Shown here: piece by piece, positions 54,641 through 62,717 of the stretch
Layout of the letters: every line of letters begins with the position of its first letter
How positions within the stretch are numbered: position 1 is the stretch's first letter
IMG/VR virus record: IMGVR_UViG_3300027733_000039
Location: 33,132-97,131 of that record
Reading direction: 5' to 3' (one strand)
DNA from: a virus
DNA: 64,000 nt
Notes under the pieces: generated by a model
What the model saw: the letters and a program-made list of their open reading frames with translations, nothing else
What the model was told of the DNA's origin: nothing
The model's database searches: none
Position numbers and translations under genes: made by a program

Positions 54641-55016
54641 TAACCCTGTATACCGAGGAATTGTAACCTACTCAGATGGGACTACTGGAGAGATTAGGGT
54701 TCGTGTGCCTGTACTGGCTGGAACAGATGGGGTTCTTCCTATCTCATACATTGGTAGAACAGCGTACAATGGAGTTTGGGCAGTTCCCGCAATTGGATCA
54801 CAAATAGTAGTCACCGCTGACGATGCAAACCTCACTAATGTGTTTTGGCTACAGGTAGCCCCTGACCCTGCCACATCTACGACGGGTTTACAAGATCAAA
54901 TAAATGTTAACACTAGCAATATTGCAACAAACACTAGTGGTATTGCAGCAATTATAGTACGCCTTAATGAACTAGAATCGTATAGAGATGCTCTACTTTT
55001 AGGAGTTTTTAACTAA
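54633..55016 (+). CDS. Baseplate spike/OB-fold protein, gp5/gpV-like (127 aa)
   Basis: ATG 54633 gives an OB-fold start: VYRGIVTYSDGTTGEIRVRV, then WAVPAIGSQIVVTADDANLT and NVFWLQVAPDP. The remainder is a short coiled coil (QINVNTSNIATNTSGIAAII). It is small for a spike and lacks a beta-helix needle, so a separate tip or a minimal spike is likely. It overlaps the hub gene. Confidence 0.75.
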   Translation: MFSNPVYRGIVTYSDGTTGEIRVRVPVLAGTDGVLPISYIGRTAYNGVWAVPAIGSQIVVTADDANLTNVFWLQVAPDPATSTTGLQDQINVNTSNIATNTSGIAAIIVRLNELESYRDALLLGVFN

Positions 55017-55019
55017 ATC

Positions 55020-55433
55020 ATGCCATCCATAGCAACCCCCTTTAGTATTGATAGTTCAGGACGTGTTGCTAAAACAAACACGCCCGAGCGCATAGCCGAA
55101 CAGCAAATTATTGATGTTCTAACAACCTCCAAATTTGAAAGAGTAATGAGACCAACATATGGTGCTGGGGCTACTCAACTACTTTATGAGCCAGTTGATG
55201 ACCTTGTTTATGGAGAATTCAAAACTGATGCGTTAATGGAATTAAACAAAAATCTAACAGTTGCTTCAGTTAATAATTTACTAATACAACCTTCGGACAT
55301 TCCATATGTGGATGCCGACCCCAGCGTAGTCATTGAGATAAAGGTGCAGTACAGCATGGCTTTGTCTAATAACCGAGTTTTTTCTTTTAAAATAGCAACC
55401 CCTACTGGCCTCACTGAGGAGTCTTTGATATGA
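55020..55433 (+). CDS. Baseplate wedge protein, gp25-like (137 aa)
   Basis: The core EQQIIDVLTTSKFERVMRPT, then YGAGATQLLYEPVDDLVYGE and VQYSMALSNNRVFSFKIA, matches the gp25 family, which starts sheath assembly. The N-terminal FSIDSSGRVAKTNTPERI is the usual arm. It overlaps the gpJ-like gene by four bases. Confidence 0.9.
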   Translation: MPSIATPFSIDSSGRVAKTNTPERIAEQQIIDVLTTSKFERVMRPTYGAGATQLLYEPVDDLVYGEFKTDALMELNKNLTVASVNNLLIQPSDIPYVDADPSVVIEIKVQYSMALSNNRVFSFKIATPTGLTEESLI

Positions 55434-57004
55434 CCACTTTTGATTACACAAGCCGAGATTACACGTCCATTCAAGCCGACTTGCTTGCACGTGCTGCTAC
55501 ACAACTACCTGAGTGGACATCTCGGGAAACTTCAGACTTTGGTATGGTCCTTGTAGACCTTTGGTCTTACATGGGAGACGTACTGCATTATTACGTGGAC
55601 CGTGCTGCGGGAGAAGCATTTCTAGGTACGGCTACACAGCGTGAAAGCGTTTTGGCAATTGCTAACTTGTTAGATTATGTACCCGCTGGTCGTCGGGCAG
55701 CCACGGCTGCAATTCAACTAGATGCTTCTTTGACTACAGCCTCTGACACAACGCCTATTTACATACCACAATACACACGCTTTGAAGCATCCCCATTGAT
55801 TGATACGTCTACAAAAGTAGTATTTACTTTAGATACACCTATTGCTTTTGTTGGAACCGTTTCTGGAGCAAGTACAAACCTTGTGTCCGATGGTGTCACA
55901 TACTCTACTTACGCAAAAACAGTAGTACCCTCAGTACTTTTGACAGAAGGAGAGCGCTTTACTGAGACATATACAGCAACTGGACTATCTGGGCAACAAC
56001 TTACTTTACGACAAAGTGGCGCTGTAACGAGCAGTATAACTGTAAGTGTTGGAGAAGGCGCTAATTCTTCAGATGTAAGTTATTCGTATGTAGCAAGAAT
56101 AATTGATGGTGGAAGTAGTTCCAAAGTGTATACGGTTAGCATTGACGCAGACAACTACACAACTATTTCTTTTGGAAACGGCATTAACGGAAAAATACCT
56201 ACTACTAACTCTTCTATATCTATTAGTTACCGACGTAGCCGAGGGGCCGCTGGGAACGTGGTAGTGGGCGCTATTACAACATTAGAAAGTACAACGGTAC
56301 CAAACAAGCCATCCTTAGATGGTTTGCGTGTTATTCCAAACATAAGTAAGGCTAGTGGAGGTGTAGACATTGAATCAATAGCGTCTCTAAAAGCAAACAT
56401 CCCTGTGACATTTAGAACGCAAGATCGTGCTGTTTCTTTACAAGATTACAAAGACATTGTAAAACGTGTTACGGGAATTGTACGGTCAACGGCTTATGTA
56501 GACGGAAGTAATGTTGTTCAAATTTTGGCTATGGAAGAACCTTCAGACTATGGTTCTGCCCTTACATTGGTATTGAGCAACACCAGACGGCAAGAAATTA
56601 TTGATTACCTAGAACCTCGTGAAATTGTATTTGCAACATCAAATGTTGGGGCATCAGTAAGTTTAACAAAAGTAAATATTGTGGCTACAGTACGAGTTCA
56701 AGATGGTTATATTCAAGAATTTGTCAATGATAATGTAAAGACTGCTATACGAAACTTATTTGCTTTTGACAATATGGATTTTGGAGGACGTGTTTCCTTA
56801 GGAACTGTTTACCGTACAATTCTTGATACTGATGGGGTTGATTACGCAGTAATCACTAGATTTACCACTACTGGTAGCAATGTTATTGATAGTAGTGGTG
56901 GGTTTACAGGAGTCATTGCAGCAGATACATCATTACTGACTATTGCAACATCTTCAACTTTTACTGTTACTCCAAGTGGTGGCATCATTGCCTCAGGAGG
57001 TTAA
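55430..57004 (+). CDS. Baseplate wedge protein, gpJ-like (524 aa)
   Basis: SRDYTSIQADLLARAATQLP, then LVDLWSYMGDVLHYYVDRAA and GEAFLGTATQRESVLAIANL define the N-terminal Baseplate_J pattern. IVGAITTLESTTVPNKPSLD-like, GGVDIESIASLKANIPVTFR and QDRAVSLQDYKDIVKRVTGI follow in the correct order. It forms the wedge with gpI-like protein. Confidence 0.9.
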   Translation: MTTFDYTSRDYTSIQADLLARAATQLPEWTSRETSDFGMVLVDLWSYMGDVLHYYVDRAAGEAFLGTATQRESVLAIANLLDYVPAGRRAATAAIQLDASLTTASDTTPIYIPQYTRFEASPLIDTSTKVVFTLDTPIAFVGTVSGASTNLVSDGVTYSTYAKTVVPSVLLTEGERFTETYTATGLSGQQLTLRQSGAVTSSITVSVGEGANSSDVSYSYVARIIDGGSSSKVYTVSIDADNYTTISFGNGINGKIPTTNSSISISYRRSRGAAGNVVVGAITTLESTTVPNKPSLDGLRVIPNISKASGGVDIESIASLKANIPVTFRTQDRAVSLQDYKDIVKRVTGIVRSTAYVDGSNVVQILAMEEPSDYGSALTLVLSNTRRQEIIDYLEPREIVFATSNVGASVSLTKVNIVATVRVQDGYIQEFVNDNVKTAIRNLFAFDNMDFGGRVSLGTVYRTILDTDGVDYAVITRFTTTGSNVIDSSGGFTGVIAADTSLLTIATSSTFTVTPSGGIIASGG

Positions 57005-57007
57005 TAG

Positions 57008-58627
57008 ATGGCACGTCAATCTTTTAGACTAAAGCGAGTCGTTGGTGCTGGAGATGCTGTTGGTGTTGGTTCCTTTGTAAGGGGTACAAGTGCGCTACAA
57101 GGATCTGCTGGTGCTTCTACATTTGATCAAGATTCGGCTATCCGTTCTACAGGCATCATTTCAGTTAACACAATTTCCGCAGAGTCTACGTTTGAAGCAA
57201 TTGCAATTGAGTACAATGCGTCCCTTTTAAATTGGACATTGACGGAACCTTTTATTGAAGTTACATCTATACCAGATGGTTCATCTGGTCTTGTAGGAGT
57301 CGCAATTGTGTACTCACATACGGGGTATCCACAAACCGTTACTGACGGCAAGTTAATCTTTCAAGGCTCAGAAAACACATATCTACACCAACAAACAATC
57401 CAAATAACAACTGACCAAGGTGTAGAGGAAATGTATGAACCAGAACCTGGTAAGTGGGCATATTATTCGTTGTTTGCTTACTATAATAATGACGGTCCTT
57501 ATGGAACTTTCTATTATGAACTGCTATCTCAAATTGAAATAATTGTTCCTAAAGATTATGGGTCACGAAGTGCTCTATGGTCTCGTATTCCTTTGTATTA
57601 CCGTGAACAAGACCTTGTAAATAACAACCAACTAGAGCGATACATTGATACTTTTGGATTTGAACTAGACAAAACAAGAACATTAATTGATACCATGATG
57701 GTTCAATACGACCCATTACTAGCAGAAGCAGAAGCAGTAGATGAACTAGCAAAAATGCTAGGACTTGAACTTGGTGTTTCTGACATTGGCGTGTCACGAA
57801 CAAGAGCGCTTCTTCATGACATTGGTTATTTAAGAAAGAATAAAGGAACATTGGATGCTGTTGTGGATTACGCAACCGCAGTAAGTGGTGGTGACGTTAC
57901 CGTATTCACTGGTGCCTCAGCACCTTTCTATACGTTCTGTGTCCACGCAGAACGTGCAAACTTAATTGCTGACCCACGATTTATTGGTGCCCAAAACTCT
58001 ACATGGGCAGTAACTTCACAAAATAGTGTCACAGTAAGCACAACTCCTGTGGATGGGATTACTATCACAGCGGGAGGAACTGCTACCAAAGTAGCAATCA
58101 CTTGTAAGCAAGCAGTTCCTGTAGACGTAGATCGTTCCTACTATATTTCTGCCGACCTTAGTGCAACACCTGAGATAGTCTATGGTGGTTTTTGGGGGGC
58201 AGGTGCATCTTGGAGTGACTGGTCTGCCACAACTGCTGTTTCTGCTATTCCTCTTGGTATTAACAACCGTTACGCATACCAAATGGCAAACGGTACGGGA
58301 ACTAAATATCCCGTCTTAGTGTTTAAATTAAGTGCAAACCAATCCATTACAGTTTCTAACTGGATGGTTGAGCCAAACAAAGCAGGGTCTTTCTTTGATG
58401 GTAGTAGCATATTTGGTGGTTTCTTGTATCAAGGTTTTAGTTCTGACTACATATGGTCTGGTACCCAATACACTTCGTATTCCACATACACAACCAACAG
58501 GAAACGCACACAGAAAGCATTAGAAGGCTTGCTACCTAAGATACTTCCAGTTACAATGCTAGGTACCTCGGGAGGACAACCTAAATACCGAGTTTACTTT
58601 GATTGGATTCCTGGAAAGACTTTATGA
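57008..58627 (+). CDS. Baseplate protein, gpI-like, with carbohydrate-binding-like insert (539 aa)
   Basis: The conserved gpI part is LYYREQDLVNNNQLERYIDT, then FELDKTRTLIDTMMVQYDPL and AVDELAKMLGLELG, with YLRKNKGTLDAVVDYATAVS. Residues about 310-450 form a beta-sandwich (ERANLIADPRFIGAQNSTWA, YYISADLSATPEIVYGGFWG and VLVFKLSANQSITVSNWMVE) like a CBM4/9 module. It may give a first contact with surface glycans. The 130 N-terminal residues are another beta domain. Confidence 0.82.
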   Translation: MARQSFRLKRVVGAGDAVGVGSFVRGTSALQGSAGASTFDQDSAIRSTGIISVNTISAESTFEAIAIEYNASLLNWTLTEPFIEVTSIPDGSSGLVGVAIVYSHTGYPQTVTDGKLIFQGSENTYLHQQTIQITTDQGVEEMYEPEPGKWAYYSLFAYYNNDGPYGTFYYELLSQIEIIVPKDYGSRSALWSRIPLYYREQDLVNNNQLERYIDTFGFELDKTRTLIDTMMVQYDPLLAEAEAVDELAKMLGLELGVSDIGVSRTRALLHDIGYLRKNKGTLDAVVDYATAVSGGDVTVFTGASAPFYTFCVHAERANLIADPRFIGAQNSTWAVTSQNSVTVSTTPVDGITITAGGTATKVAITCKQAVPVDVDRSYYISADLSATPEIVYGGFWGAGASWSDWSATTAVSAIPLGINNRYAYQMANGTGTKYPVLVFKLSANQSITVSNWMVEPNKAGSFFDGSSIFGGFLYQGFSSDYIWSGTQYTSYSTYTTNRKRTQKALEGLLPKILPVTMLGTSGGQPKYRVYFDWIPGKTL

Positions 58628-58878
58628 CCTATTTGATTGCAGGGTTAGCCGTTTACAAGTTGATGCAAGTACTAGATCTACTTACACCTAGGGAAGCAAT
58701 GCCTTGGGTAAAAGTTCTTATTGGAGTTGCTTTTGGGTACGGCTCATTATTTATTTTAAATATTCACGACAAGTGGATTTCGGGGTTAGCAGTTGCTACT
58801 ATTGCAGGTGCCTGCCACGGAGTACTTAGATTGATTACTCTCATGGGAGATACGGCACAACGCAAATCAATCAAATAA
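58624..58878 (+). CDS. Small membrane protein (84 aa)
   Basis: ATG 58624 overlaps the preceding TGA. Three hydrophobic segments are likely (TYLIAGLAVYKLMQVLDLL, WVKVLIGVAFGYGSLFILNI and ISGLAVATIAGACHGVLRLI). It follows the baseplate genes and may be another holin candidate or a membrane-inserted tail accessory. No family is recognised. Confidence 0.6.
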   Translation: MTYLIAGLAVYKLMQVLDLLTPREAMPWVKVLIGVAFGYGSLFILNIHDKWISGLAVATIAGACHGVLRLITLMGDTAQRKSIK

Positions 58879-58889
58879 ATGGAGCACAA

Positions 58890-59690
58890 GTGTTAAAAAC
58901 ATATGGAGTACTAGGTAACGGAAATACAAATAAGAATGTCATTGAAGATGCATTACGTGAATTAGGGACTGACAACGAGTTCATCGTTGCGTGTGGTTCA
59001 AAGACATCTGAATCAGAGTCACGAGTTTTGAACTGGCTCATTGACATGGAAGTGTTTTACAAGGTGATACATGCAGGTAAGGCGCCTGAAGCATTTCTTG
59101 AGAAAGCAATGACCGTGCATGTTCATCAAGACGCCGTGGGGCCAATGTTGAAGTTGCTAAAGAGCGCTTCGGGAACATTGCTACTTCTTTGGGATGATGC
59201 CCAAATGGATCGCATGGAAGAGATTTGTATTGCTGCTGCTGATGCAGGTATCCCAATTCTAGATTTGACAAATGGTCTTGTACCGATCATGGTCACTGGC
59301 GAAGACACACAAGAACAAGCAGAACCAACAGAGACCGAAGAAGTAGAAATAGAACCCTTCAGTCATGACGAGATGATGTCTATGTCAATTGGTGTCCTGC
59401 GCAAGACCGCAAAGTCACAAGGGATCGCTGTGGATCAACATGCCACAAAAGAAGACATTGTAAAAGCCATCATGTCAGATGCGCCTATGGAAGTAGAAGA
59501 GGAAGAGATCCTCCCACCTATTGAGTTAGGTACGTTTCATGTTGTAACTAGCGCCCCAACTGCCCAAGCAATTACTAGTTCTTATAACACCTGCATGCTT
59601 ACAGCAACATTCCCTAGTGGAGTAATCATGAGCCGTTCTGCAAACGTAGAGGAAGTCAAACAGTTGTTTGGCTTCGGGTCAACTATTTAG
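58890..59690 (+). CDS. Rossmann-like protein with SAP-type motif (266 aa)
   Basis: A GTG start follows GGAGC. Residues 1-135 look like an alpha/beta nucleotide-binding fold (KTYGVLGNGNTNKNVIEDAL, then SGTLLLLWDDAQMDRMEEIC and GIPILDLTNGLVPIM). An acidic linker leads to SIGVLRKTAKSQGIAVDQHA and TKEDIVKAIM, a SAP/Rho-N-like DNA- or RNA-binding motif near residues 163-190. The C-terminal 60 residues are beta-rich (TFHVVTSAPTAQAITSSYNT). It may regulate gene expression late in infection. It converges with the Dps-like gene, overlapping by eight bases. Confidence 0.6.
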   Translation: MLKTYGVLGNGNTNKNVIEDALRELGTDNEFIVACGSKTSESESRVLNWLIDMEVFYKVIHAGKAPEAFLEKAMTVHVHQDAVGPMLKLLKSASGTLLLLWDDAQMDRMEEICIAAADAGIPILDLTNGLVPIMVTGEDTQEQAEPTETEEVEIEPFSHDEMMSMSIGVLRKTAKSQGIAVDQHATKEDIVKAIMSDAPMEVEEEEILPPIELGTFHVVTSAPTAQAITSSYNTCMLTATFPSGVIMSRSANVEEVKQLFGFGSTI

Positions 59691-60117
59691 TTGAAGCCTT
59701 AAGTTGCCAGCGCCACTTTTCATGCATGTCAATACGCTCTGCGAGGAAGTTAGCAATACCTTGTTCGTCAGCGTCATTGGCAGCATGAAAGGTTTTAACC
59801 AGGGTTTCTAGAACGCCATCATTTACTTTCAATAATGCTTTTGCCATTGCTTGTGGCTCTGGCTTAACTTCTTTTGCTTCTACTGTTCGCAATTCAGTAA
59901 ATTTGCTCAATGTAAAGGGAGCGTACTCATCCATCTTTCGTATGTTCTCTGCCAATGGGTCAATACTGCTGTAAACGTCTTCATAGATTTCAGCAAACAA
60001 AGCGTGGTACTGACTGAAGTCTTGACCTTCTACGTTCCAATGGTACCCATGTGCAACAAAATACATAGTGACTGCATCAGCCAATGCAACTTTAAGGGAA
60101 TCAATAAGTTTAGACAT
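59683..60117 (-). CDS. Dps-like ferritin (144 aa)
   Basis: The ferroxidase pattern of Dps proteins is present: HGYHWNVEGQDFSQYHALFA gives His26 and His38, and SSIDPLAENIRKM gives Asp53 and Glu57. Helix lengths fit the four-helix bundle of a 12-mer that oxidises iron and shields DNA. The start at 60117 overlaps the stop of the gene upstream (TAATG). In a phage it could guard DNA against peroxide or store iron. It is the last gene in a leftward operon of five. Confidence 0.85.
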   Translation of the reverse strand: MSKLIDSLKVALADAVTMYFVAHGYHWNVEGQDFSQYHALFAEIYEDVYSSIDPLAENIRKMDEYAPFTLSKFTELRTVEAKEVKPEPQAMAKALLKVNDGVLETLVKTFHAANDADEQGIANFLAERIDMHEKWRWQLKASTK

Positions 60118-60377
60118 TAGCAATCCCATTTTCGTAACGCCAAAGCCTTACGAGTAGGTTCTCCATTTGATTGTTTCATTGGACCCTCCATACCACCCAT
60201 TCTGGCACAAAAAGATTTGCGGCGTGCAGCCGCTTTAGGTGATTTTGCTGCTTGCTCGGATGACACAGGTGGTTTAAGGTTATGCCCTTCTGCTTTAGCA
60301 GACGCACGACCTTTAGCATTTAAGCCACCTTCAGGGTTCTTGCCTTCTTTGCGTTGCCAAGCAGCAGTTTTAGCCAT
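60117..60377 (-). CDS. DUF6321-like small basic protein (86 aa)
   Basis: KTAAWQRKEGKNPEGGLNAK, then GRASAKAEGHNLKPPVS and KSFCARMGGMEGPMKQSNGE with PTRKALALRKWDC are the conserved sequence of a small phage family (DUF6321, from memory), widespread in marine phages. It is strongly basic and may bind nucleic acid. Both ends overlap neighbours (TAATG and ATG overlap). Function is unknown. Confidence 0.8.
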   Translation of the reverse strand: MAKTAAWQRKEGKNPEGGLNAKGRASAKAEGHNLKPPVSSEQAAKSPKAAARRKSFCARMGGMEGPMKQSNGEPTRKALALRKWDC

Positions 60378-60601
60378 TACTTTTCTTTCTTATGAGGATG
60401 CTTTGAGTGCCAGCCTTTAGTAGCAGCAACACCTTCTTTAACTGTCTTGGCTCCAGCCACTTTAGTTAAATTAATCTTGTCATTCTTTCCTTTAGTTTTG
60501 CCAAGGTGATCTACAATTATCTTCTTACCTTTTGCGTAAATGACATGAGGCTCGCCACCAGCAGAAATGGTTGCTGGTTTTTGTTTTTTCTTTGCTGACA
60601 T
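60377..60601 (-). CDS. Small basic protein (74 aa)
   Basis: The product is Lys-rich with a short beta hairpin (EPHVIYAKGKKIIVDHLGKT) and an end TKGWHSKHPHKKEK. Similar proteins accompany DUF6321 genes in aquatic phages as far as I recall. It may bind nucleic acid. It is translationally coupled to both neighbours. Confidence 0.7.
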   Translation of the reverse strand: MSAKKKQKPATISAGGEPHVIYAKGKKIIVDHLGKTKGKNDKINLTKVAGAKTVKEGVAATKGWHSKHPHKKEK

Positions 60602-60765
60602 TACTTCTTTCCTTTTTTAGAAGCAGTCATATTGTCTATGAGGTTTGGGTAAGGACGACCAGCGGCCTTAGCCCGAGCCTTTGCTTTTGACTTTTGCTCA
60701 GGTGATAACTTTCCTGATTTCTTTTTGGGATTAGGTGTATCCCAAACCTCTTTTTTAGACGCCAT
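60601..60765 (-). CDS. Tiny basic protein (54 aa)
   Basis: ATG 60765 gives 54 residues: KKEVWDTPNPKKKSGKLSPE, then AKARAKAAGRPYPNLIDNMT. The VWDTPNP and AGRPYPNLxDN parts are conserved in tiny cyanophage and pelagiphage proteins as I remember them. It is very basic; a DNA-compacting or virion role is possible. The stop overlaps the next ATG (TAATG). Confidence 0.7.
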   Translation of the reverse strand: MASKKEVWDTPNPKKKSGKLSPEQKSKAKARAKAAGRPYPNLIDNMTASKKGKK

Positions 60766-60767
60766 AA

Positions 60768-60866
60768 CTATTTCTTTTTAGCAGTTTTCTTTGCAGCCTT
60801 TTTAGGACCTTTGCCGTAACCTGCTTGTTTTTTGTCGGTCATACCACAACCACATGTCTTGCACAT
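60768..60866 (-). CDS. Mini Cys/Lys protein (32 aa)
   Basis: The 32 residues begin MCKTCGCGMTDKK and end in a Lys/Ala tail (KGPKKAAKKTAKKK). CxxCxC could bind metal. AAGGATAAGG before the ATG at 60866 supports translation. It is first in the leftward operon that ends with Dps. Confidence 0.6.
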   Translation of the reverse strand: MCKTCGCGMTDKKQAGYGKGPKKAAKKTAKKK

Positions 60867-60902
60867 AAAGTACCTTATCCTTCTTTGTACAGGGTTTTTA
60901 CC

Positions 60903-60908
60903 ATTGTA
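60903..60908 (-). promoter_or_regulatory. Candidate -10 for the leftward Dps operon
   Basis: On the minus strand TACAAT lies 36 bases before the ATG at 60866. No convincing -35 was found at the usual distance. Confidence 0.4.
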
Positions 60909-60938
60909 GCAATTAGGAGGAGGGCTAGTTTGACACGG

Positions 60939-61106
60939 ACGCAGGTTGAAAGGAGGGAAAGACCTGCGCTCTGTAAACCCTGAGGAGGTTGCCCTCCCCC
61001 TAACGCTTATCATCACTATACAGCACCAAGTTAAGTGATGGTGCCGTATAGTGGTGTGGACAGTGTAGCATGGGCAACCCAATGTTGAACAACCTGAGGA
61101 GCGTAA
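60939..61106 (+). promoter_or_regulatory. Structured leader of the initiator gene
   Basis: This stretch holds several alternative stems: GCAGGT/ACCTGC (60941-60966), AACC/GGTT or GGAGG/CCTCC around 60976-60998, and a 16-bp imperfect hairpin (61012-61055, CACTATAC and GCACCA arms). A long-range pair GGTTGCCC (60987-60994) with GGGCAACC (61072-61079) encloses that hairpin. CCTGAGGAG precedes the ATG at 61110. TTGACA at 60930-60935 could be a -35. The exclusive pairings suggest a regulated leader. Confidence 0.5.
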
Positions 61107-61109
61107 TTA

Positions 61110-61595
61110 ATGGCACGAAATAATAGGTTAAGTGGACCATTTCTTCCCGTTCCGAGGTGGGTGCTCCCTTACATTGCAACGGACTATATTTCGCATGCCG
61201 TACTGAATCACTTCCTCCAGTACCTGCACCCAGATACCCAGGAACTGACAACCTCTTACCAGCACATCGCAGAGCAGATGGGGTGTGACAGACGAACAGT
61301 GATCCGCTCTATCAAGCGCCTAGAGGAGATTGGGCTGATCGTAAAACAGCAACGAACGAAGAATAATAAGAACCTGACGAACCGCTACTACGTCAATTTT
61401 AACAACCCAATGGTGACACACGAGTCACCACTAGTAGTGACTCTGGAGACACTAGGTAGTGTCACGGGAGACACCACTAGTAGTGTCACCAGTGACACCC
61501 AATCAAGAGTAAATATCAAGAGTAAAAGAATCAAGAAAGGGGAAATTTCTAAAGTGAATATTGATTGGAGGTTGGTAAATGAAGAAGCAGATTGA
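61110..61595 (+). CDS. Winged-helix replication initiator-like protein (161 aa)
   Basis: Residues 35-90 form a winged helix (LTTSYQHIAEQMGCDRRTVI, then RSIKRLEEIGLIVKQQRTKN) as in HTH_36/RepA/lambda O-type initiators. The wing NKNLTNRYYVNFNNP follows. The rest is Thr/Ser-rich and low complexity, encoded by overlapping dyads at 61412-61498, and ends with a Lys-rich helix. Lambda O likewise carries its origin inside the gene. The next genes are a loader and a helicase, so an initiator role is likely. It overlaps the next gene by 17 bases. Confidence 0.75.
   Translation: MARNNRLSGPFLPVPRWVLPYIATDYISHAVLNHFLQYLHPDTQELTTSYQHIAEQMGCDRRTVIRSIKRLEEIGLIVKQQRTKNNKNLTNRYYVNFNNPMVTHESPLVVTLETLGSVTGDTTSSVTSDTQSRVNIKSKRIKKGEISKVNIDWRLVNEEAD
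61412..61498. repeat. Dense GTGAC/GTGTC dyads inside the initiator gene
   Basis: Five overlapping inverted repeats lie in 87 bases: GGTGAC/GTCACC (61412-61429), GAGTCAC/GTGACTC (61422-61443), GACACTA-GG-TAGTGTC (61448-61463), GACAC/GTGTC around CACTAGTA (61470-61487) and GTGTCAC-CA-GTGACAC (61483-61498). ACTAGTAGTG occurs twice. They share the GTGAC core with the iterons at 2474-2539. This is a candidate binding array or origin. Confidence 0.65.
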
Positions 61596-61977
61596 TGACT
61601 GGGGCACAGGGTTAGGCTCAGACCCCGACCGTCAGCCAGAGATACACATCCCGAAGGGGAACTCCCGCTCGGCTCTGGTCTACTTCTTTCGTGACAACAT
61701 GCCCACCGAAGCCATGGACAGAATCACCGCCACGGTCAACGCTCCCGCACTTATGAAGGGCTTTGCCAAACTTACACAACGAGGCTTTACACATGAACAG
61801 ATACATGCCATGATCATGGCCTTCGCAAGAGACATAACACGGAGACCGTTACCAGTGGAAGTAGCACCGTGGAGAGCCTTTCTAGCGAACTTAGACAAAT
61901 ATGCAAAGGATGCAACAAAACATGAAGACATTGATACAGCAACCCCATCAATTGACCCACGACTCTCGGAAGGTTAA
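61579..61977 (+). CDS. Hypothetical replication-module protein (132 aa)
   Basis: The product has an acidic N-terminus, a region RSALVYFFRDNMPTEAMDRI and helices AKLTQRGFTHEQIHAMIMAF and VAPWRAFLANLDKYAKDATK. FTHEQIxxMI resembles the helical C-terminal parts found in phage replication proteins, but no family is certain. It sits between the initiator-like and loader genes, so an accessory replication role is likely. Confidence 0.6.
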   Translation: MKKQIDDWGTGLGSDPDRQPEIHIPKGNSRSALVYFFRDNMPTEAMDRITATVNAPALMKGFAKLTQRGFTHEQIHAMIMAFARDITRRPLPVEVAPWRAFLANLDKYAKDATKHEDIDTATPSIDPRLSEG

Positions 61978-62092
61978 AGCCACTATTCATTGTGTGCTTT
62001 GTGATATTTATTTCTTATACGCAGATGCATACTTAACTCACCCTTGTGCGGTATCATCGTTACCCCCTCACAAAACGGATACACATGACTGA
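61922..62092 (+). CDS. Possible small zinc protein (56 aa)
   Basis: In another frame, ATG 61922 opens 56 codons with IHCVLCDIYFLYADAYLTHP followed by C, giving CxxC and HxC ligands at a plausible zinc distance. It overlaps the preceding gene by 56 bases and the next by eight. The otherwise empty gap 61978-62084 lies inside it, which favours its being real. No ribosome-binding site is clear. Confidence 0.4.
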   Translation: MKTLIQQPHQLTHDSRKVKATIHCVLCDIYFLYADAYLTHPCAVSSLPPHKTDTHD

Positions 62093-62717
62093 CTGGAAGA
62101 GTTCTAAATACTGGCGCAATCGTTCTACAGAGGAGCGCTTACGTAACTTGCGCCTTCCACCTCGTTATAAGAATTGCTCGTTCAATTCTTTTGAGACCAC
62201 AGAGGCATCCGAACCCTTCAGCAATGCTGTTAGCAAGTGGGCAGGCAACATTGACAAGCGTATGGAAGACGGCATGGGTTTATATATCCATGGCAAAACA
62301 GGTTTAGGTAAAACACACCTAGCCGTGTCTGCTTTAAAAGAAGCAGTTACAAAACACGAGTTGAGTGGACTCTTTCTTTCTTACGACATCTACGTTGAGA
62401 TGGTTCATGACGCTCGTAACAATGACAATGAACTTCCTGACATGTACGGTGACGCCAACTTGCTTAAGTATGTCCGACGTGTTTATGACGTTGTCGTAAT
62501 TGATAACTTGAACGCAGACCGCTTGACTGACTACATGGCAAAGACAGTTTCCAGCATGATTGAATCACGTTATGACATGCAGTTACCGACCATCTTTACA
62601 ACAGACATCAACCCTGATAAATTGTCTGTGTTGTACACCAGCCGTGTGCAATCCATCATTCGTGAATCTTGTTATTTGATACACATCACAGGCGACGACT
62701 ACAGGGCACAACAATAA
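62085..62717 (+). CDS. DnaC-like helicase loader ATPase (210 aa)
   Basis: ATG 62085 gives a protein with Walker A GKTGLGKT (70-77), Walker B VVVID (136-140), a sensor-like ITFTTDINP stretch near residue 170, and an arginine-rich end (SRVQSIIRESCYLIHITGDD). The N-terminal 60 residues (LPPRYKNCSFNSFETTEASE) are typical of DnaC/DnaI loaders. It would load the DnaB-like helicase encoded 674 bases downstream. Confidence 0.85.
   Translation: MTDWKSSKYWRNRSTEERLRNLRLPPRYKNCSFNSFETTEASEPFSNAVSKWAGNIDKRMEDGMGLYIHGKTGLGKTHLAVSALKEAVTKHELSGLFLSYDIYVEMVHDARNNDNELPDMYGDANLLKYVRRVYDVVVIDNLNADRLTDYMAKTVSSMIESRYDMQLPTIFTTDINPDKLSVLYTSRVQSIIRESCYLIHITGDDYRAQQ

Noticed and set aside
10994-58878. Naming one of the small membrane proteins as the definite holin
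   Set aside because: At least five candidates (6976, 10994, 33851, 36267, 58624) have suitable segments and none is adjacent to the endolysin.
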